The notes: generated from the letters alone by a model not told the origin. Shown: positions 27,665 through 40,500, counted from the first letter of the stretch. The stretch is DNA of 64,000 bases from Lateolabrax maculatus (GCA_031216445.1 CM062202.1:12954501-13018500); one strand, 5' to 3'. Made by a program: numbers and translations.

Positions 27665-28209
27665 CAGCAACTCTGCTTGAGTACATCAACTTTATGCTGC
27701 TTTAAACTTCTCCACTACATTTCAGAAGGATTATTTTCCTTTTGTGGCGCTGCAATTATCTGAATGTTTGAGTTACTGGTTACTTTTAATATTTTACATT
27801 AAAAACATATGTGATAAGCTTATTACATAGAATACATTATTAAAGATGTTTCATCCTTCCTCTCCCCTTAATTACTCAATGCCCGACCCCTCTGATTTAT
27901 CTTGTGGCTCTTTCGGTTGGGAACCACTGGACTGCATTTACTTTATATTAAGTAGCTTCAACAGCTACAACAGTAAAAAATATTACTTACACATTCATCA
28001 GTGTTAACAATTTAATATGGTCATATATAAAAATATATGTATATAATGTTATACTTTTACTTTTAATGAAGTACATTTGCTGATAATACGTCTGTAGTTG
28101 TACTAACACTGAGTCAAATTTTGAATGAAGGACTTTTACTTGCAGTGGAGTATTTTCAGACTGTGTTTTGGTACTTTTACCTAAGGATCTGAATGCTTCT
28201 CCCACCACT
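27665..28209. mobile_element. non-autonomous interspersed element, ends in ...CCACCACTG
   Basis: The segment has the composition of a dispersed teleost element I recall: TTCTCCACTACATTTCAGA near the left end, then TTTACTTTTAATGAAGTACA, and a right end GATCTGAATGCTTCTCCCAC followed by CACTG. A related end in the opposite orientation begins CAGTGGTGCAAAGTTACTAA at 57001. Identification rests on recall and on this internal relation; exact borders are uncertain. Confidence 0.5.
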
Positions 28210-29729
28210 GAAAGACACGAGATGATTATGTATTCTCAGCAAAGCTATTTAAACGTGTCCAGCAATATTTCATATGGTTTAAGAAACTAACAGCATTGTG
28301 TCATAAAAGGAAATGTATTTATCTTATTAGTGTAGCAATAATAATAACAGTTATAAACAGAAAAAAAAACCTCTGCAACCTTTGAGTGTTGCGACTGTTT
28401 TTGAACATAATTTACTATTCAGTGACTTGCCTGTGTGATATGCCACATCCACCCCTGGGGGTCATTAGCTTCACTAATGATCTGCTTTACTGTACATGCC
28501 CACAGAGTACAGTACCGTCTCCTCACAAGCTTCCCAGTGTATCCTCTTTCTTTCAAAACTAAATCTGTGTCCTGCCCTGGGAATTGTTTTCATTGTTTTC
28601 TAATGTGATTATATGTCAGTAACCACTGCTGCCTTGGTGAAAAGAACCAGTAAAGATGAACACTAATGCTCTTTTCAAAATTTGACATGCCACAAACTAT
28701 GTGCTATTAGAAATTTACACGATTATTTAACTTCTAGGTTATTTGTGGTTTATCCTGACCCATCAACCGATTGAACCGCATTATATTGCAGACATCTCCA
28801 TCCAGACATTATCTCGGACCCTGCAGCCGGAGGGATTAAAGGCAAATGAAATGGAGAATGTGATTGGAGTGCAGAAGAATGGCCAACGAGTTGTTTCTAA
28901 ACCGGTGTCCTAGGATGTAAAATCCTCACAAGCAGGCGAGGACTGGATATTGTAAAAGAGTGACGTATCTGTGGATAGTGTAACAAATGTCTACTCTCAC
29001 CATGGGCATTTTGGTAAAAACAATGATGCTCCTTTTCATTCTATATTTCCGAGGAACAATGTGTCTTGTCAGTTCAGCAGTAACAGTTGTGGCCTATAGC
29101 TACTGTATAGAGACTACCTGCAATGCAAGCCTACGGACACAATAGAGGAGAGGTTTGACATGCAAGGGGAATTATGAGTACTTCATAGCTTGTGGCGAGC
29201 ATGATCATCTTTCAAGCATTCAAGGTGTTTCATTCTCAAGACATGAATCCTTGAGTCAACACAGTGACTCTACACGATGATTTTTATATCTTGTATATCA
29301 AAGGGGTTATCAATACAGTACAACACATCTCTCTTTTCAGTCATTGTTTTACCAATAGCATTCAACTGTAGTGTGCTGATCAAGTACCTGCAAGTTTTTA
29401 GTAAAGTTAAATACAAATATATGACTATATGTTGATAGTTTCCAAATTGCAGTTCTTTCCCTGAAATACAACAAGTTTATTTACCAATAAATATGTACAT
29501 TGCGTCCCAGTTTAAACCTAATTTGCCTCAGCACAACCAGCCAACAACTATAACTTTCACCTCCGTTCTTCAATAATCATTTTTGATGGAGGGAAACCTG
29601 AAACAGCAGTTACAGTTAACCCGAGGGATCTGTATCAAATCCCACTGACACATTAATCTGCTGGGTTAAGATCTGACAGTAAGCCCTGCCAGGAGCTGCT
29701 GCTGTCTAAAAGTGTGCTTGTGAGTGTGG

Positions 29730-29784
<55 letters not shown>
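29730..29784. repeat. (TG)n microsatellite upstream of ZP-gene TATA box
   Basis: About 27 uninterrupted TG units ending roughly 85 bp before the TATA box of the ZP-domain gene. Confidence 0.95.
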
Positions 29785-29787
<3 letters not shown>

Positions 29788-29867
29788 ATAGAGGTCTATA
29801 ATTAGTTGAAGGGAGGGCTTGAGAGTCACACCTTTAAGGTTTTAGGTGTCTTGAGGCTGTCAAACAC

Positions 29868-29874
29868 TATAAAA
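29868..29874 (+). promoter_or_regulatory. TATA box of the ZP-domain gene
   Basis: TATAAAA followed by G, about 55 bp before a good splice donor (AGCTAAG|GTAAGAC at 29923/29924). This implies transcription starts near 29898 and a short non-coding first exon of about 26 nt. The second exon opens at 30169 (ACAG|GACTG), 35 bp before the ATG. Confidence 0.65.
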
Positions 29875-29897
29875 GCCACATTGCACGACTACTTCTG

Positions 29898-29923
29898 TGA
29901 CACCTGCTCAGGTACCAGCTAAG
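29898..29923 (+). other. predicted 5'-untranslated exon of the ZP-domain gene
   Basis: Inferred from TATA spacing on the left and a canonical donor on the right. The start position is approximate. Confidence 0.45.
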
Positions 29924-30203
29924 GTAAGACCCTTCTAAGGTTGTCACATAGATGTCCATTTGAAATTAATTGATTTAAATTGCTATATTTTAGATATTAT
30001 GAATTAGTGAAAAATGTAAATATCAACAGTCTCGTCAAAGAAAAAAATTTCAACAGAATTTTATACTGAAAATCATACTCAAACAATAATAATTACTAGC
30101 ATTCTTTTGCATCTTCTATCTATTATTGTTAATTTTGTTGTTTTTTTCTCCATCTAAATGGTGTACAGGACTGATCAATCTCACTGAGACTCCTCCAGAC
30201 AGC

Positions 30204-32920
30204 ATGACTCTTTACCTTTGTCTCCCTCTGCTGGTTGTGCTCCTGCAGCCAGCTCTGTGTCTCTACAACTGCTCCTCAGAGTATAATAGGACCCCAGGTA
30301 GGTTAACTATTACTTTCACTGAGCCAGATTGTTCTGTTTTATATGAGCATTCTGCACAAATTAAAGCAGAGTGTATTTGTTGTGACAAACACAAATTGAG
30401 AAATTACTTTTCCTCCCTGCTTCCCTGCTTTTTCTCATCTCTGTCTCTGCAGCAACAGCAACTGGATCATAATATTAATTTCCCCTCTGGTTCCAACAGG
30501 AGAAATCTCACAATATTAAAGCATAAATCAATGCTGTCCTTTAAATCTCCTCGGTTTCTCTTTGTCTTCTTTCATAGACAATTCGGACCTGATAGTTGAC
30601 TGTGGTCCCAATATGATCACCCTGAAAATCAACCTGTGCACGGCTCAGTGGGCAGGCTTCAACACCACAGACTTGGCTCTGAACGGAAACCACAACACTA
30701 CGGAGTGCCAGGGCTTGATTGACACCAGTGTGGACCCTCCAATCATCATTTACCAACTTCCTGTGAATCACAGTCAGAATAACCCTTGTCGCCAATCTCT
30801 TCAGGTCAGAAGGTGTTTGGTAGAAGACTGGACGAATAGTTCCAGTGGTTTAACTGAAACAGGGATTTAAATGAACATTTTATTTATGCGACAATATAGA
30901 AGAAGGTCATGTGATGAATGTGTTTTTTGTTGTCTTGTTTAGATTATGGATGAGGTCCCAGACCCCACAGGTCCCTTCAGCAGCTTCTTAAGTATCCAGT
31001 CAGTTATCATCACAGGGTACATTGACACACCCAAATCTGATCAGGGGTTGATCAGCTACTCCACAGACCTCTACTATCACTTTTCCTGTCGTTACCCGCT
31101 GGAGTACCTGATCAACAACACACAGATTGTGGCGTGAGTAACTGTCATGTTGAAAAAGCCTACATTGTGCACAAGATGACTATTAAGCAAGTTCTACATT
31201 CTTATTGTATTGTGTTTGAGGCAACACATGACGTCGAAATGTAGATACAGTAATTCTCTTTTCCATGATTGTTTAGCTCCTCAGTTTCTGTGGCGACCAG
31301 CGATAATAACGGAACCTTCATTGACACACTGAAAATGGGTGTTTTTAATGTAAGTACAAGTTAGCATTGATGTTTATAGTTATTAGACACACTATACACA
31401 CTATTCTCTTGACTTGTTTTATTCTGATGTCTTATTTCTCCAGGACACTGACTACAGCTACCCATTAGTGGTACCTTCAACAGGACTTGAGCTACGATCC
31501 AGGGTCTATGTGCAGGTCAAGGCTGTTAACCTCACAGGAAAGTAAGCAAAGCACATTTCGATGAGTGGATGCTCATGGTGAATTGGTTTATCTAAAAACA
31601 AATATTGAATTAAAAGTAGACACAGTTAATTCTTGTAACTCTTGGGCCTACTGTCCTGTTTTCAGTTTCCATGTACTGCTGGATCACTGCTTTGCTACTC
31701 CAACTGCTTACAACATGTCGCAAAGTGAGCAGCACAACTTCTTCACCGGGTATGGAAGCACACATCATTAGTATAGCTTTGTACATGGAGGACATAATAT
31801 AACTTCCGTAATTCTGCTCTCCAATAGTTGTTCAGCGAACCAAAGGACATCTGTGACAAGCAATGGCCTTTCCACGATTGCCCAGTTTAACTTTGAGGCC
31901 TTCCGCTTCGTTCAGCACCGCGACCAGGCAAAGTCCAGCATCTATGTGCACTGCATACTGAGACTCTGTGAGCCCAGCAAATGTCAAGAGCTGATCTCTG
32001 TAAGTTGAGAAGCCAGGAGCAAATGATACTGCTTTAATATGTGGAAAACAACTTTCAAAAGTCCCCATGGCAATATTTCTACGACGAAGATTTGAATTAT
32101 ACAATTTATTACCACACATATAACTTCTTCAGTGTTGAGCAGACAACAAGTCACATTCAAAGAAAGTTGCTACAGATAACAATGCTGTCTTTTTGGGGCA
32201 TTGAATGGCCTTATTTGATAGCTGACAGTAGGGAGATGATGGGGAACGTAGAGAGGGAGATGGGCAACAAAGGATTTTGGACTGATTCAAAACAGGGATG
32301 CCAGACCACCCCAATTTGTCTTCACTGTGATTTATTTTTCAATTTTATCATGAAATAAAACAAATAAATCACCATATTTCTTAAACCTAAAATGTATATT
32401 CTAAAGCCATAGTTCTACATCATATGACAACTGGATGTTTTTTTTCAGGGCTGCAATAACAGAAGAAAAAGATCTTTGACTCCTTTTGGAAAAGAAAGCA
32501 AGGATTCTGCCACTGTTTCAGTTGGGCCTCTTTACACTGCCACAGAAGGTTAGACCCAGTAAAAAACAACACCACTGCAGTGTAGCATGATAAAAAGTTG
32601 ACATTTTCACTGACTCTCTTTTTTTTTATCTTCCCTTCTGAAGACAGGCCATATGCAGCTGCCTACAGTGAGTATATTTTGATCACATTCATCATTTTAG
32701 AAATACATCTTAATATCTTACAACCCAAAAAGTAATCTCTATTGATCTCTCCCTGCGTGCATCAGGTAATGATGTGGCACCACAGAGGGATGATATGAAT
32801 GTGACGGGCCTGGTGGTGGGGGTGGTGTTTGGCTCGGCTGCTGCTGTCTTGCTGGTTCTGGGTGGTTGGTTCATCTTGAAGAAGTTTTATTGGGCGGGTG
32901 GATTACATCATGCCTTTTGA
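30204..32920 (+). CDS. ZP-domain membrane protein, ZPLD1-like, complete
   Basis: Zona-pellucida-domain proteins are secreted as membrane-anchored precursors and polymerise into extracellular filaments after cleavage. Coding exons: 30204-30297, 30578-30804, 30943-31133, 31277-31349, 31444-31541, 31666-31749, 31828-31999, 32449-32548, 32644-32667, 32766-32920; phases agree and give 405 residues. Visible: signal peptide MTLYLCLPLLVVLLQPALC; ZP-N from about residue 39 (VDCGPNMITLKINLC, FNTTDLALNG, ECQG, NPC); ZP-C with GYIDTP, FSCRYPLEYLINNTQ, NNGTF, LLDHCFATP, FEAFRFVQH, VHCILRLC; a furin-type RRKR at residues 318-321; a membrane helix at about 369-392; a short cytoplasmic tail. The DLALNG, GYIDTP and PLEYLINNTQ motifs closely match ZPLD1 (cupulin) by recall; whether it is the ortholog or a fish-specific paralog is open. 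Many NxS/T sites are present. Confidence 0.9.
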
Positions 32921-33377
32921 CTAAAAGATCAACTGACAAATTGTCTTGCCTCGTCACCACCATATTGTTACTGTATTTTTTATTGTGTTGTTTTTATCAG
33001 GTGACTACGGAAACCAAGCAAATACGCTTATATAACTTTTTCTGTGTATACTTACTGCATCTGCATTCATTTACTGGTTATGAAGGAACAGTCAATTCTG
33101 AACTATGTGTAAAAAGAGAAACATAAACTATGTAAGCAATCAAGAACAGATTAATTTTAATATTTCATGTCACTATACAATTGCTTTGATTTATATATGT
33201 ATATTGATTATTCTGAACAGCCTGGGAGTCTTCCCACGGAGAGTCTTACCAGTTTGAGCCAATATTTGGGTATCTTGTACACAATCATTATTCCATTGCT
33301 TAAAACATATTAAGCACATTACATTCTGCAGTAGGCTATATAAGTCGTTATTGTTGCTATGTTTTTTACAGTTTAAA

Positions 33378-33383
33378 AATAAA
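33378..33383 (+). terminator. poly(A) signal AATAAA of the ZP-domain gene
   Basis: AATAAA about 460 nt after the stop codon, followed by T/G-rich sequence. Likely the end of the ZP transcript, 340 bp from the stop of the convergent apolipoprotein gene. Confidence 0.6.
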
Positions 33384-33726
33384 GTTTGAAATCACTTCTC
33401 ACACTCTGTGGTTGATATTATATAATTAAAAAATACCAACAGGTAATTTGTATCATCATCAACTTTACTCTTCACAAGCAGCAACTTTTTACCTGGTACA
33501 GTAAATATATACTGACAATTACACACTCATCCACACACAAAATGAAACAAATACATCAATCAAATCTATACATTCATAAATATTTACAGGCTACTTACTT
33601 TGCTGGTACAATGGCAAACAACAAACCAAATTCATGGACAAGAATACAAGACAAATGAATCATTAATGTGACAATAACAGCAGTTAATTCTTGTGACATT
33701 TTTGTAAAAATGTACAATTGTCTCTG

Positions 33727-34928
33727 TCACTGCACTGAGTGCAGAATGTCTTGGATCAGAGCAGAGAGTTTAACTGAGAAGTCCTCCTGCAAAGAGCCAG
33801 CTGGCTGTATGGGCGAGTAGGAAGAAGAAGGAGACAGACTGGAGCCTCCCTGGACCTCTTCCAGCCCCTGAAACAGCCTCTCCATCCAGGTCTGAAACAC
33901 TTGGCTCTGCAGGGCCGCATTTTGGCAGTACCGCTCCATACTGGCTGTCACTTCAGCCTGATGAGGCCGTGCAGTTTCTAGCAGAGCAGCGAGCTCTGCT
34001 TTAAGAACCCCCAAACTGTTCTGTGCCTCCACCCTGAGTGAACTCACTTCCTGTCCCACCCTGGAGCTAATTTCCTGCCAGAGCTCTGACTTGGCTATCT
34101 CCTCCTCACTAGCACTGATCTCTTTCAGATGTTCGATCGCCCTGATGGTTTTACTATGGAAGTCGCTGATGATACCGGCCACCTTGGAGCTGCTGTGCTC
34201 AACGGTTTGGCTCATCCAGTGGAAGGCTTCCTGGAGGATAGCGGGACTGGCCTCTGTCCGGGCCTCTGCTGTCTCCAGGCCCTGCAGATAGAGGCTCAGC
34301 TGGCTGCACAGATCTTGGGTGTTGCTGCTGAGGGAGCTCTGGAGCTGCTGGGTGAGGGGAGCCAAGCGCTCCCTCATGCTGGCCAGGGTGGAGCTGAGGT
34401 GGGCCGGAGATGGGGACAACCTCTCCCGCAGCTCGGCCAGCTCTTGGCGCAGACGGGTACGCAGACGCTCCGTCTCCATGTTGAGCTTGCGTTGCATCTC
34501 TTCTGCCACCGGGTTTTTGTTCTGATCATCTTGGTTGTAAAGGCCACTGTTGTCTATTTGGCTCTTGTAGATTTTACTGAGCAAAGAGACACAGAAGTAC
34601 TCCATTAGAAAGTGTTTTGATATTGATTCTCTTTTTATATTTCACCTTGACTTGAGTGTATGGATGCAGAATTATTTCAGGTCTTTAACTGCAACTTACT
34701 CCACATCCTTTGTGAGTTCTGTCTTGTCATGAGCCTGGTTTGCCTTTGAATCAGTCCAGGTTGCCTCCCTGGTGATACGATGGAGTGGGTATGCTACAGA
34801 TAAAGAAAACAGACATTAAAAAAAAGAAATGCGTTGCAAAATAAAGGGTATTAAACAGCATTTGAGGAGCATTTTATACCTGAAGTTGTCAAGAAGGACA
34901 GGGCGAAGATCACAACTTTTAGATGCAT
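33727..34928 (-). CDS. exchangeable apolipoprotein, apoA-V-like, complete
   Basis: Amphipathic-helix lipid-binding plasma protein of the apoA-I/A-IV/A-V/E family. Coding exons on the minus strand: 34928-34880 (signal peptide MHLKVVIFALSFLTTSA), 34793-34700, 34576-33727; 330 residues. The layout of a non-coding first exon, signal-peptide exon, short exon and long repeat exon is the canonical apolipoprotein gene structure. The long exon shows proline-punctuated 11/22-mer helices such as LRQELAELRERLSPSPAHL and RERLAPLTQQLQSSL. The region with ELAELRERLSP and the C-terminus (EEVQ, a Pro/Ser linker, then KLSALIQDILHSV) align best with apoA-V as I recall it (EEVQ, Pro-rich linker, KLQARLDDLWEDITHSL). 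ApoA-IV or a fish-specific member cannot be excluded. ApoA-V in mammals promotes triglyceride lipolysis; function here is inferred. Confidence 0.8.
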
Positions 34929-35096
34929 GTTTATCTCTCTGTGGAGGGACACGTGAGAGAAATACATAAGAATTTCACATTAGAATGAAAAAAATCTCCA
35001 TAAATTATCTGTACTTCCTTTTACCCTACTGATTCCCTTCTCAGTCTAAGACAGAAGACAAGAAGATCAATATGTGAAAAAGTGGCTGGCCTTTAC

Positions 35097-35147
35097 CTGA
35101 GGATCGGGGGTCTGCAGAAAGACTTCTCCTGTCATCTGACTTATAAA
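35097..35147 (-). promoter_or_regulatory. apolipoprotein promoter (TATA box) and 5'-untranslated exon
   Basis: On the minus strand CCTTTATAAGTC gives a TATA box at about 35141-35147. Some 30 bp downstream a short non-coding exon (about 35115-35097) ends in CTCAG|GTAAAG. The next exon starts at 34938 (CCACAG|AGAG), 10 bp before the ATG. A long (CA)n tract at about 35251-35308 lies upstream. Confidence 0.6.
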
Positions 35148-35250
35148 GGTCCTTGTTATCAGAGAGGCTGCCCAACTTCTGCCTGTGTCAACAGTCAACA
35201 CGTGGAGGGTCATACTGATGACAGAACGCAACATACATATACACACAGAG

Positions 35251-35308
<58 letters not shown>
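35251..35308. repeat. (CA)n microsatellite upstream of the apolipoprotein gene
   Basis: About 29 CA units, roughly 100 bp upstream of the apolipoprotein TATA box. Confidence 0.95.
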
Positions 35309-35313
<5 letters not shown>

Positions 35314-37559
35314 GAGGCTATGCCAGTGGCGTCCACTGTTGAACCTTCATAAAACTTAACAGCATTCTTCCAGCATTGATTTAAGGAACTTATGTCACGT
35401 CAACAGGGATGCACCACTTTAAGATAGTCTCAAAGGCATAACATGCTGTACTTAGTGATAAGTAGTATGATAGAATAAGAATCAGAATACTGCAGTAAGA
35501 TAAGAATACTGTTATAATAATCATATAAAAGGATGTGGCTAACTCAACAACACTTTTGCACTCTTAATCTGAATAAAAAAGTGAAAATGAGGTAGAAGTT
35601 TACTGGGTCGAAAAGCCAAAAAGTTCAACAAGTTCAAGTTAGTGTTTCCACAGCCAGATAAGAAATGTGGCTGGGTTTCTGTCTTTTTAAAATTTTTTCC
35701 AGGAACCACAATTATATGAATATTTACAATGGGGTCATTTGTTGAGCCCACCATGTCTGTTGTGGCTGTTTAAGAATTATGCAAGATTTGAAGTGTGTTT
35801 TTATGTTTTGTATGTTTTTAATTGTGTAATAATTCAGTGTATTCTGTTTTGGAGCAGCTCATAGAGACTTGATCATCAAAGCTTGTTTTGGATGTTTGAC
35901 AATCAACAGTTTACACATCAATGTTTGATGTTTCACAAACTGTGTGTTCTATCTTTTTACCACCAAAACAAGAAAAAGTCAATGTACAACTAAACTTGAA
36001 GTGCAGTATTGTGTCCTAATACTTTATTACAGTGCAAAGTTTCTGCATTTGTTGATAAAATGGCTTCATATTTCCAATAATTTCCTGTCTGTGATCTTAT
36101 TAAGCTGTGATCTTAAGTTGTAGTCGTTTTGTGAGTGTGATGTGGAGGGTTTTTGCACTAGTGAGATGGACATGTGGGTGAAAGTTGAATCCTCTTCGGT
36201 TAGGTAAGTTATGAGACGTCATTGGAGGGTCATAGTCCATGGTTACCGTGATGTAGGTTAATCAAGCTACTCAAAGTCCAAAATGTATTTAAATACAATA
36301 ACAGTGTAGATTGAGTGAGACTTTGATTACTGTGCATAAAAACACAGCTATGGACTGCTTTCTGCAGATGTACTGATTGTTGAACAGTAAGCAACAATAA
36401 CATACTGTATGTGCTCACAGAAGACATCAATGTGGGCATGAATGCATATGTACGCATACTGTAAGCAGGAATTTACAGTTATGGAAAATATAACCATTAC
36501 TCTTGATTTTTCATCTAAATATCACAATAAGCTAGGGCTGTGTCCTTGGAACATGGAGCAAAGGGTAACAATCGTACCTTGGTCATTGTACACAGGTGTG
36601 CAGCGATTACGATCAGATGAACTCCATGCAGGTCAAAAGTTTCCATGACAAACAAAAAACTAATAACAAACTAATTTTGTCAAACATGTATTTGAATGAC
36701 CATGTAAAGTAACGTGTTCGTACCAGATGCACGTTAATTACACAAATAAATGCATTTGTGACGCATGTTTGTGAGCTATACTGCATTTATACTCTATCAG
36801 CTTATAGATAAAACAGACATTTATTGATGCAAATTACCTGTCAGTTGTGGGTCACACAGACCTTGATCATAGTCTTATTTTGCTTTCCAAAAGATTGCAA
36901 GGCATTATCAACAAGTAAACACAAATGAACAACAGTATCAATATTCAATATGTGTTCGGTTCATTTACAAGTGAAGTTGAAAGTTGCAGCTGGCATGAGC
37001 AGATATCTTAGCTTGATGTGTGAAATTTGAATTTGACTTCAGCAGCCGCTGTGACACACGTAGTGCTCAGTAGATTCCTCTAAAGCAAAGCTGTGTTGAT
37101 GTACATTGGGAGCCAAATCATTAATCAGTTTCATGGTTGGATTGAGAAGCACAAATGCAGTAATGTGAGCCGGCGGCACCAGGCAGCTGTACTGTCTGTT
37201 TTGTACCAGCAACCAGTCCCTCCACTGTCACTGTCACCTTAACTCACAGGCCTCATAAATCATTCAGCAAGCCATTGAAATTTATGCAGACTAACCAGCC
37301 CACTACTTACCTTGCAGCTCTGTCTACCAACAGACAGATCAGTGCATGTCTGCAGAACTACAGCAAACGGGGGAGGTTTATCAAAGGAGTGAGGTTGCTA
37401 CAGCATCTTCGTAACTACTCTCTCGGCTATGACCAAAACAAGGCAGGCAACCAAATTACTTTTTACAGATCCTCGATGAAGAATTAAAGAATTCTCCCTG
37501 GAAAACAGATGGGTTACTTGTACACTAGTCCTTTATGTCAGCAGGTGGACATATTAACC
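35309..37559. other. intergenic region between apolipoprotein and the large receptor gene
   Basis: AT-rich sequence separating two divergently transcribed genes. I see no supported exon, tRNA or hairpin. The 5'UTR and promoter of the large gene should lie in its right end, but no TATA box or clear upstream exon could be recognised. Confidence 0.55.
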
Positions 37560-40500
37560 ATGCTAAGGACATGCAGATGCAAGAGTTTCAGGTGTGTGTG
37601 GTGTCTGGGTGCTGTGCTCCTTACTCTGGTTCATGGAAACAACTTCAGTAAACAGTCGCAGGAGAGACCGCCCTGCAAGCCAGGTAGGCTGTCCCGACTG
37701 CACACAAGGATCTTTTAATAACATGACAAAAACTGAACTGGTATTTGATCCATAACGGTGAAGTCCCATATTCCCACACTATTGGGTTCTTGTAAGAAAT
37801 GTTTTGATGTTTGCCAAATTTCAGGTTTCTACTGCCCTTTGGGGAGCCCCACTCCAGTCCCCTGTCCTAAGGGAACTTATGGGCCAACTGCTGATGCTAT
37901 GTCCATACACAGCTGTCTGAATTGTCCTCCTCACCACTACTGTCCTAGACCAGGTCTGCCTGCCATCCTGCCTTGTGGCCCTGGGGCCCAGCAGCATCTG
38001 GCTGGTCAGGACACCTGCATCTGCAAGGGAGAGGGACAGAGTTTCCAGGTGTCCAAGCTTTTTTTTTCAAGATAGTTCCCATTCCTGCAGCATGTGTGTG
38101 CCTTCTGGTGTGTTTATGTGACTGTGTATTCCTCGTTTTCATATCAACACTAGCACCTCCTATTGTCACCCACTTGCGTACTTGTCTTGTAAACTCCCCC
38201 TTTGTTCTATAAACCCAAAGAAGAACTCTAATTTCTCAAGCGTATGATTTTTTTGTGTCAGTCTTGAGTCTTTGGATACATTGTGGACATTAATATGAGA
38301 GTAACTCTCACTGTCTCTCAGAAACTTTAGACTGAACAATCTGTAGCTTCAAGCTGAAAGAGCTCTAGATCAGGTTCCCCTCGCAGTAGGGTCTTGTTTC
38401 CTAGTTGGTTGCAGCTTGCAAGAGTGTTGAGCCCTTCATTCATCAGCTCATAATAAGGGGAATAAGATTTTTTTTCTCTGACTGTTGCATGGGTGTTAGT
38501 GTGAGAATTATTGTGGAATTAATTAAAAAATGAATAAATTATGGAAGGAAGGGGAAAACAAATGAAGGAATCAAAAAAAGGCAGGAAAAAAAGATGTAAG
38601 AACCAATGAAGGAAAGAAGTAGGGTAAAACATGATGGAAAAAAAGGAAGGGAAAACAGATGAAGGAATTATGAATGACCAAACTTGCATATTAGGTAACA
38701 AACTGACCACACCATGACCCGTTTGTAGTATTATACAACACAATGAACCCTGCTGCCTTTCCTGCAGAGCAGTGATGGGCGGTGCCACTGTACCATCGGC
38801 CACCAACCTACCAACAACAGAGATGCGTGTGTACACAAACTGTACGATGTCTGCAGAGACGGAAAAACACGTACAGAGTATGGAGACTGTCTGGACAAAT
38901 ATCAGTGGGCACTTCACTGCAGGCAGCAGGTTAGACTTGTGCAATCATTTCTCACACATGTGTACACACTAAAGTAGAGCAAAGGTAATTTGCATGTCTT
39001 CCACAAAGCAACACTGGACAGGAAACTCATCTTGAAGGTCTGTTTGAATGATGCTTGAGGATTTTGATAGAGACATAAGTTAAGTTGCAAACTCTGATCT
39101 GTTTACAGAACACACTGATAAAGCATACTCCACAATCATACGCAAAGCTAATGAGTACAACCTAGATGTCTTTGCCCTTTCCTCCTTGAACCTGACAATA
39201 GTTTATCCAGCACAGGCTTGTATTAGTCCCACTTAATATTTAACCATAGACTGATTCCTCTGTGGTCAGTTAGCAAGGCCTTCACTGTTCTCCCCATGCA
39301 TTGTTTATTTTTGTCACTGTCTGCAATAGCGGTCTTTGGTACAAATGACCTTACACCTAGTTACACACTCAAACTGAGCACAGGCTGTGAATGCTACAAG
39401 TTTTGGATGATTTATAAATAATGAATACACAGACAAAAGCTTAACAGAGCAGGGAAAATTATTATTTTTGTTTGGCTTAAAATATTATAAGAGTTCACTA
39501 ATAAAGCCTTAAGCTGATTGCACTGGTTACTTTTCCTACAGGTGTGTCAATCGCCTGAGGACTACCGGGGTTATGATGGAGAGCTGGGCATGTGTGTTTG
39601 CAGAGAGCCTCCTGGAAGAGCTGCTTGTGGAGGCCTATGCGGGAGAAGGCCAGCTACTGAGCTGAAGCTCCAGTGCTGGTCCAGTGGTGAAATGGAACTG
39701 GTGTGGAGCGATGACAGTCAGGTTAGCGAGGGAAGCTGCAGATTTACATAAACACACACACACACACACCAACATAGTCATGCACAAAAGGGACAAAATA
39801 CTGAGAGACGGCATACTTTCTAGTATTTTAAAACCCACTGAATCCGACATGTTCTTCCTACTCATTATACCCATACACAGTATTTCCATTGAAACTGTCT
39901 TAGAATAAACATAATGAATAGTTTGAGCTACACTACCTGGTCAGACAATGCATACAAAATCTTCATATAATGTCGCCTTTATTGTACCAGTAGTGAAAGC
40001 GTCTCTCGTGTTGCAGTGACCTATTAAAGGAAAACACTGTTATTGTGTGTGCAGGTGTCGGGCATCTCAGGCAGCATGCTGGAGACAGTTTTTAAACAGT
40101 GGGATCCCCATGGGACTCCTCTGTGCAACAGGCATCTCAACTCCTCACATCCTGTCTACATTGTTCAGACAACAGGTGGAGACACACACATTCACACAAC
40201 ACACAAAGTGACTCTCCGTCTCTCTCTCTATTTGTCTCTCACATCTTCCTCTCTATTGTCTTGTTGTCTGCTTGCAGAGGCAGGCTTCCTCGGGTTCCTC
40301 AGTGGCCTCCCAAAGGAGCTTCAGCAACTGTTTCCTGTCAACACACAGCAGGACCCTCAGAGCTCAGCTGGTTTGTCACAACAGATTAATATTTTTTGAT
40401 CATTAAAACACAAATAACAGTGAATACATGATACATTTTACATGCAACATAATGAAATACAAATGCATTGATGAAGGTCCTGTGCTGTTGTTTTTTAGAA

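Larger units (their letters stand above)
24604..29867. other. intergenic region, repeat-rich, no gene supported
   Basis: Lies between the 5' end of layn (minus) and the TATA box of the ZP gene (plus), so both genes read outward from it. It contains (CA)n near 25077 and 26142, a (GA)n tract near 25426-25449, fragments resembling the teleost 'CCCAAACTTT...GACCCC' repeat, and an interspersed element at about 27665-28209. Open frames here are short and not supported. Confidence 0.65.

Noticed and set aside
34129..34608. 159-codon plus-strand open frame opposite the apolipoprotein
   Set aside because: Mirror image of the Leu/Gln/Glu-rich helical repeats on the coding strand; typical antisense shadow.
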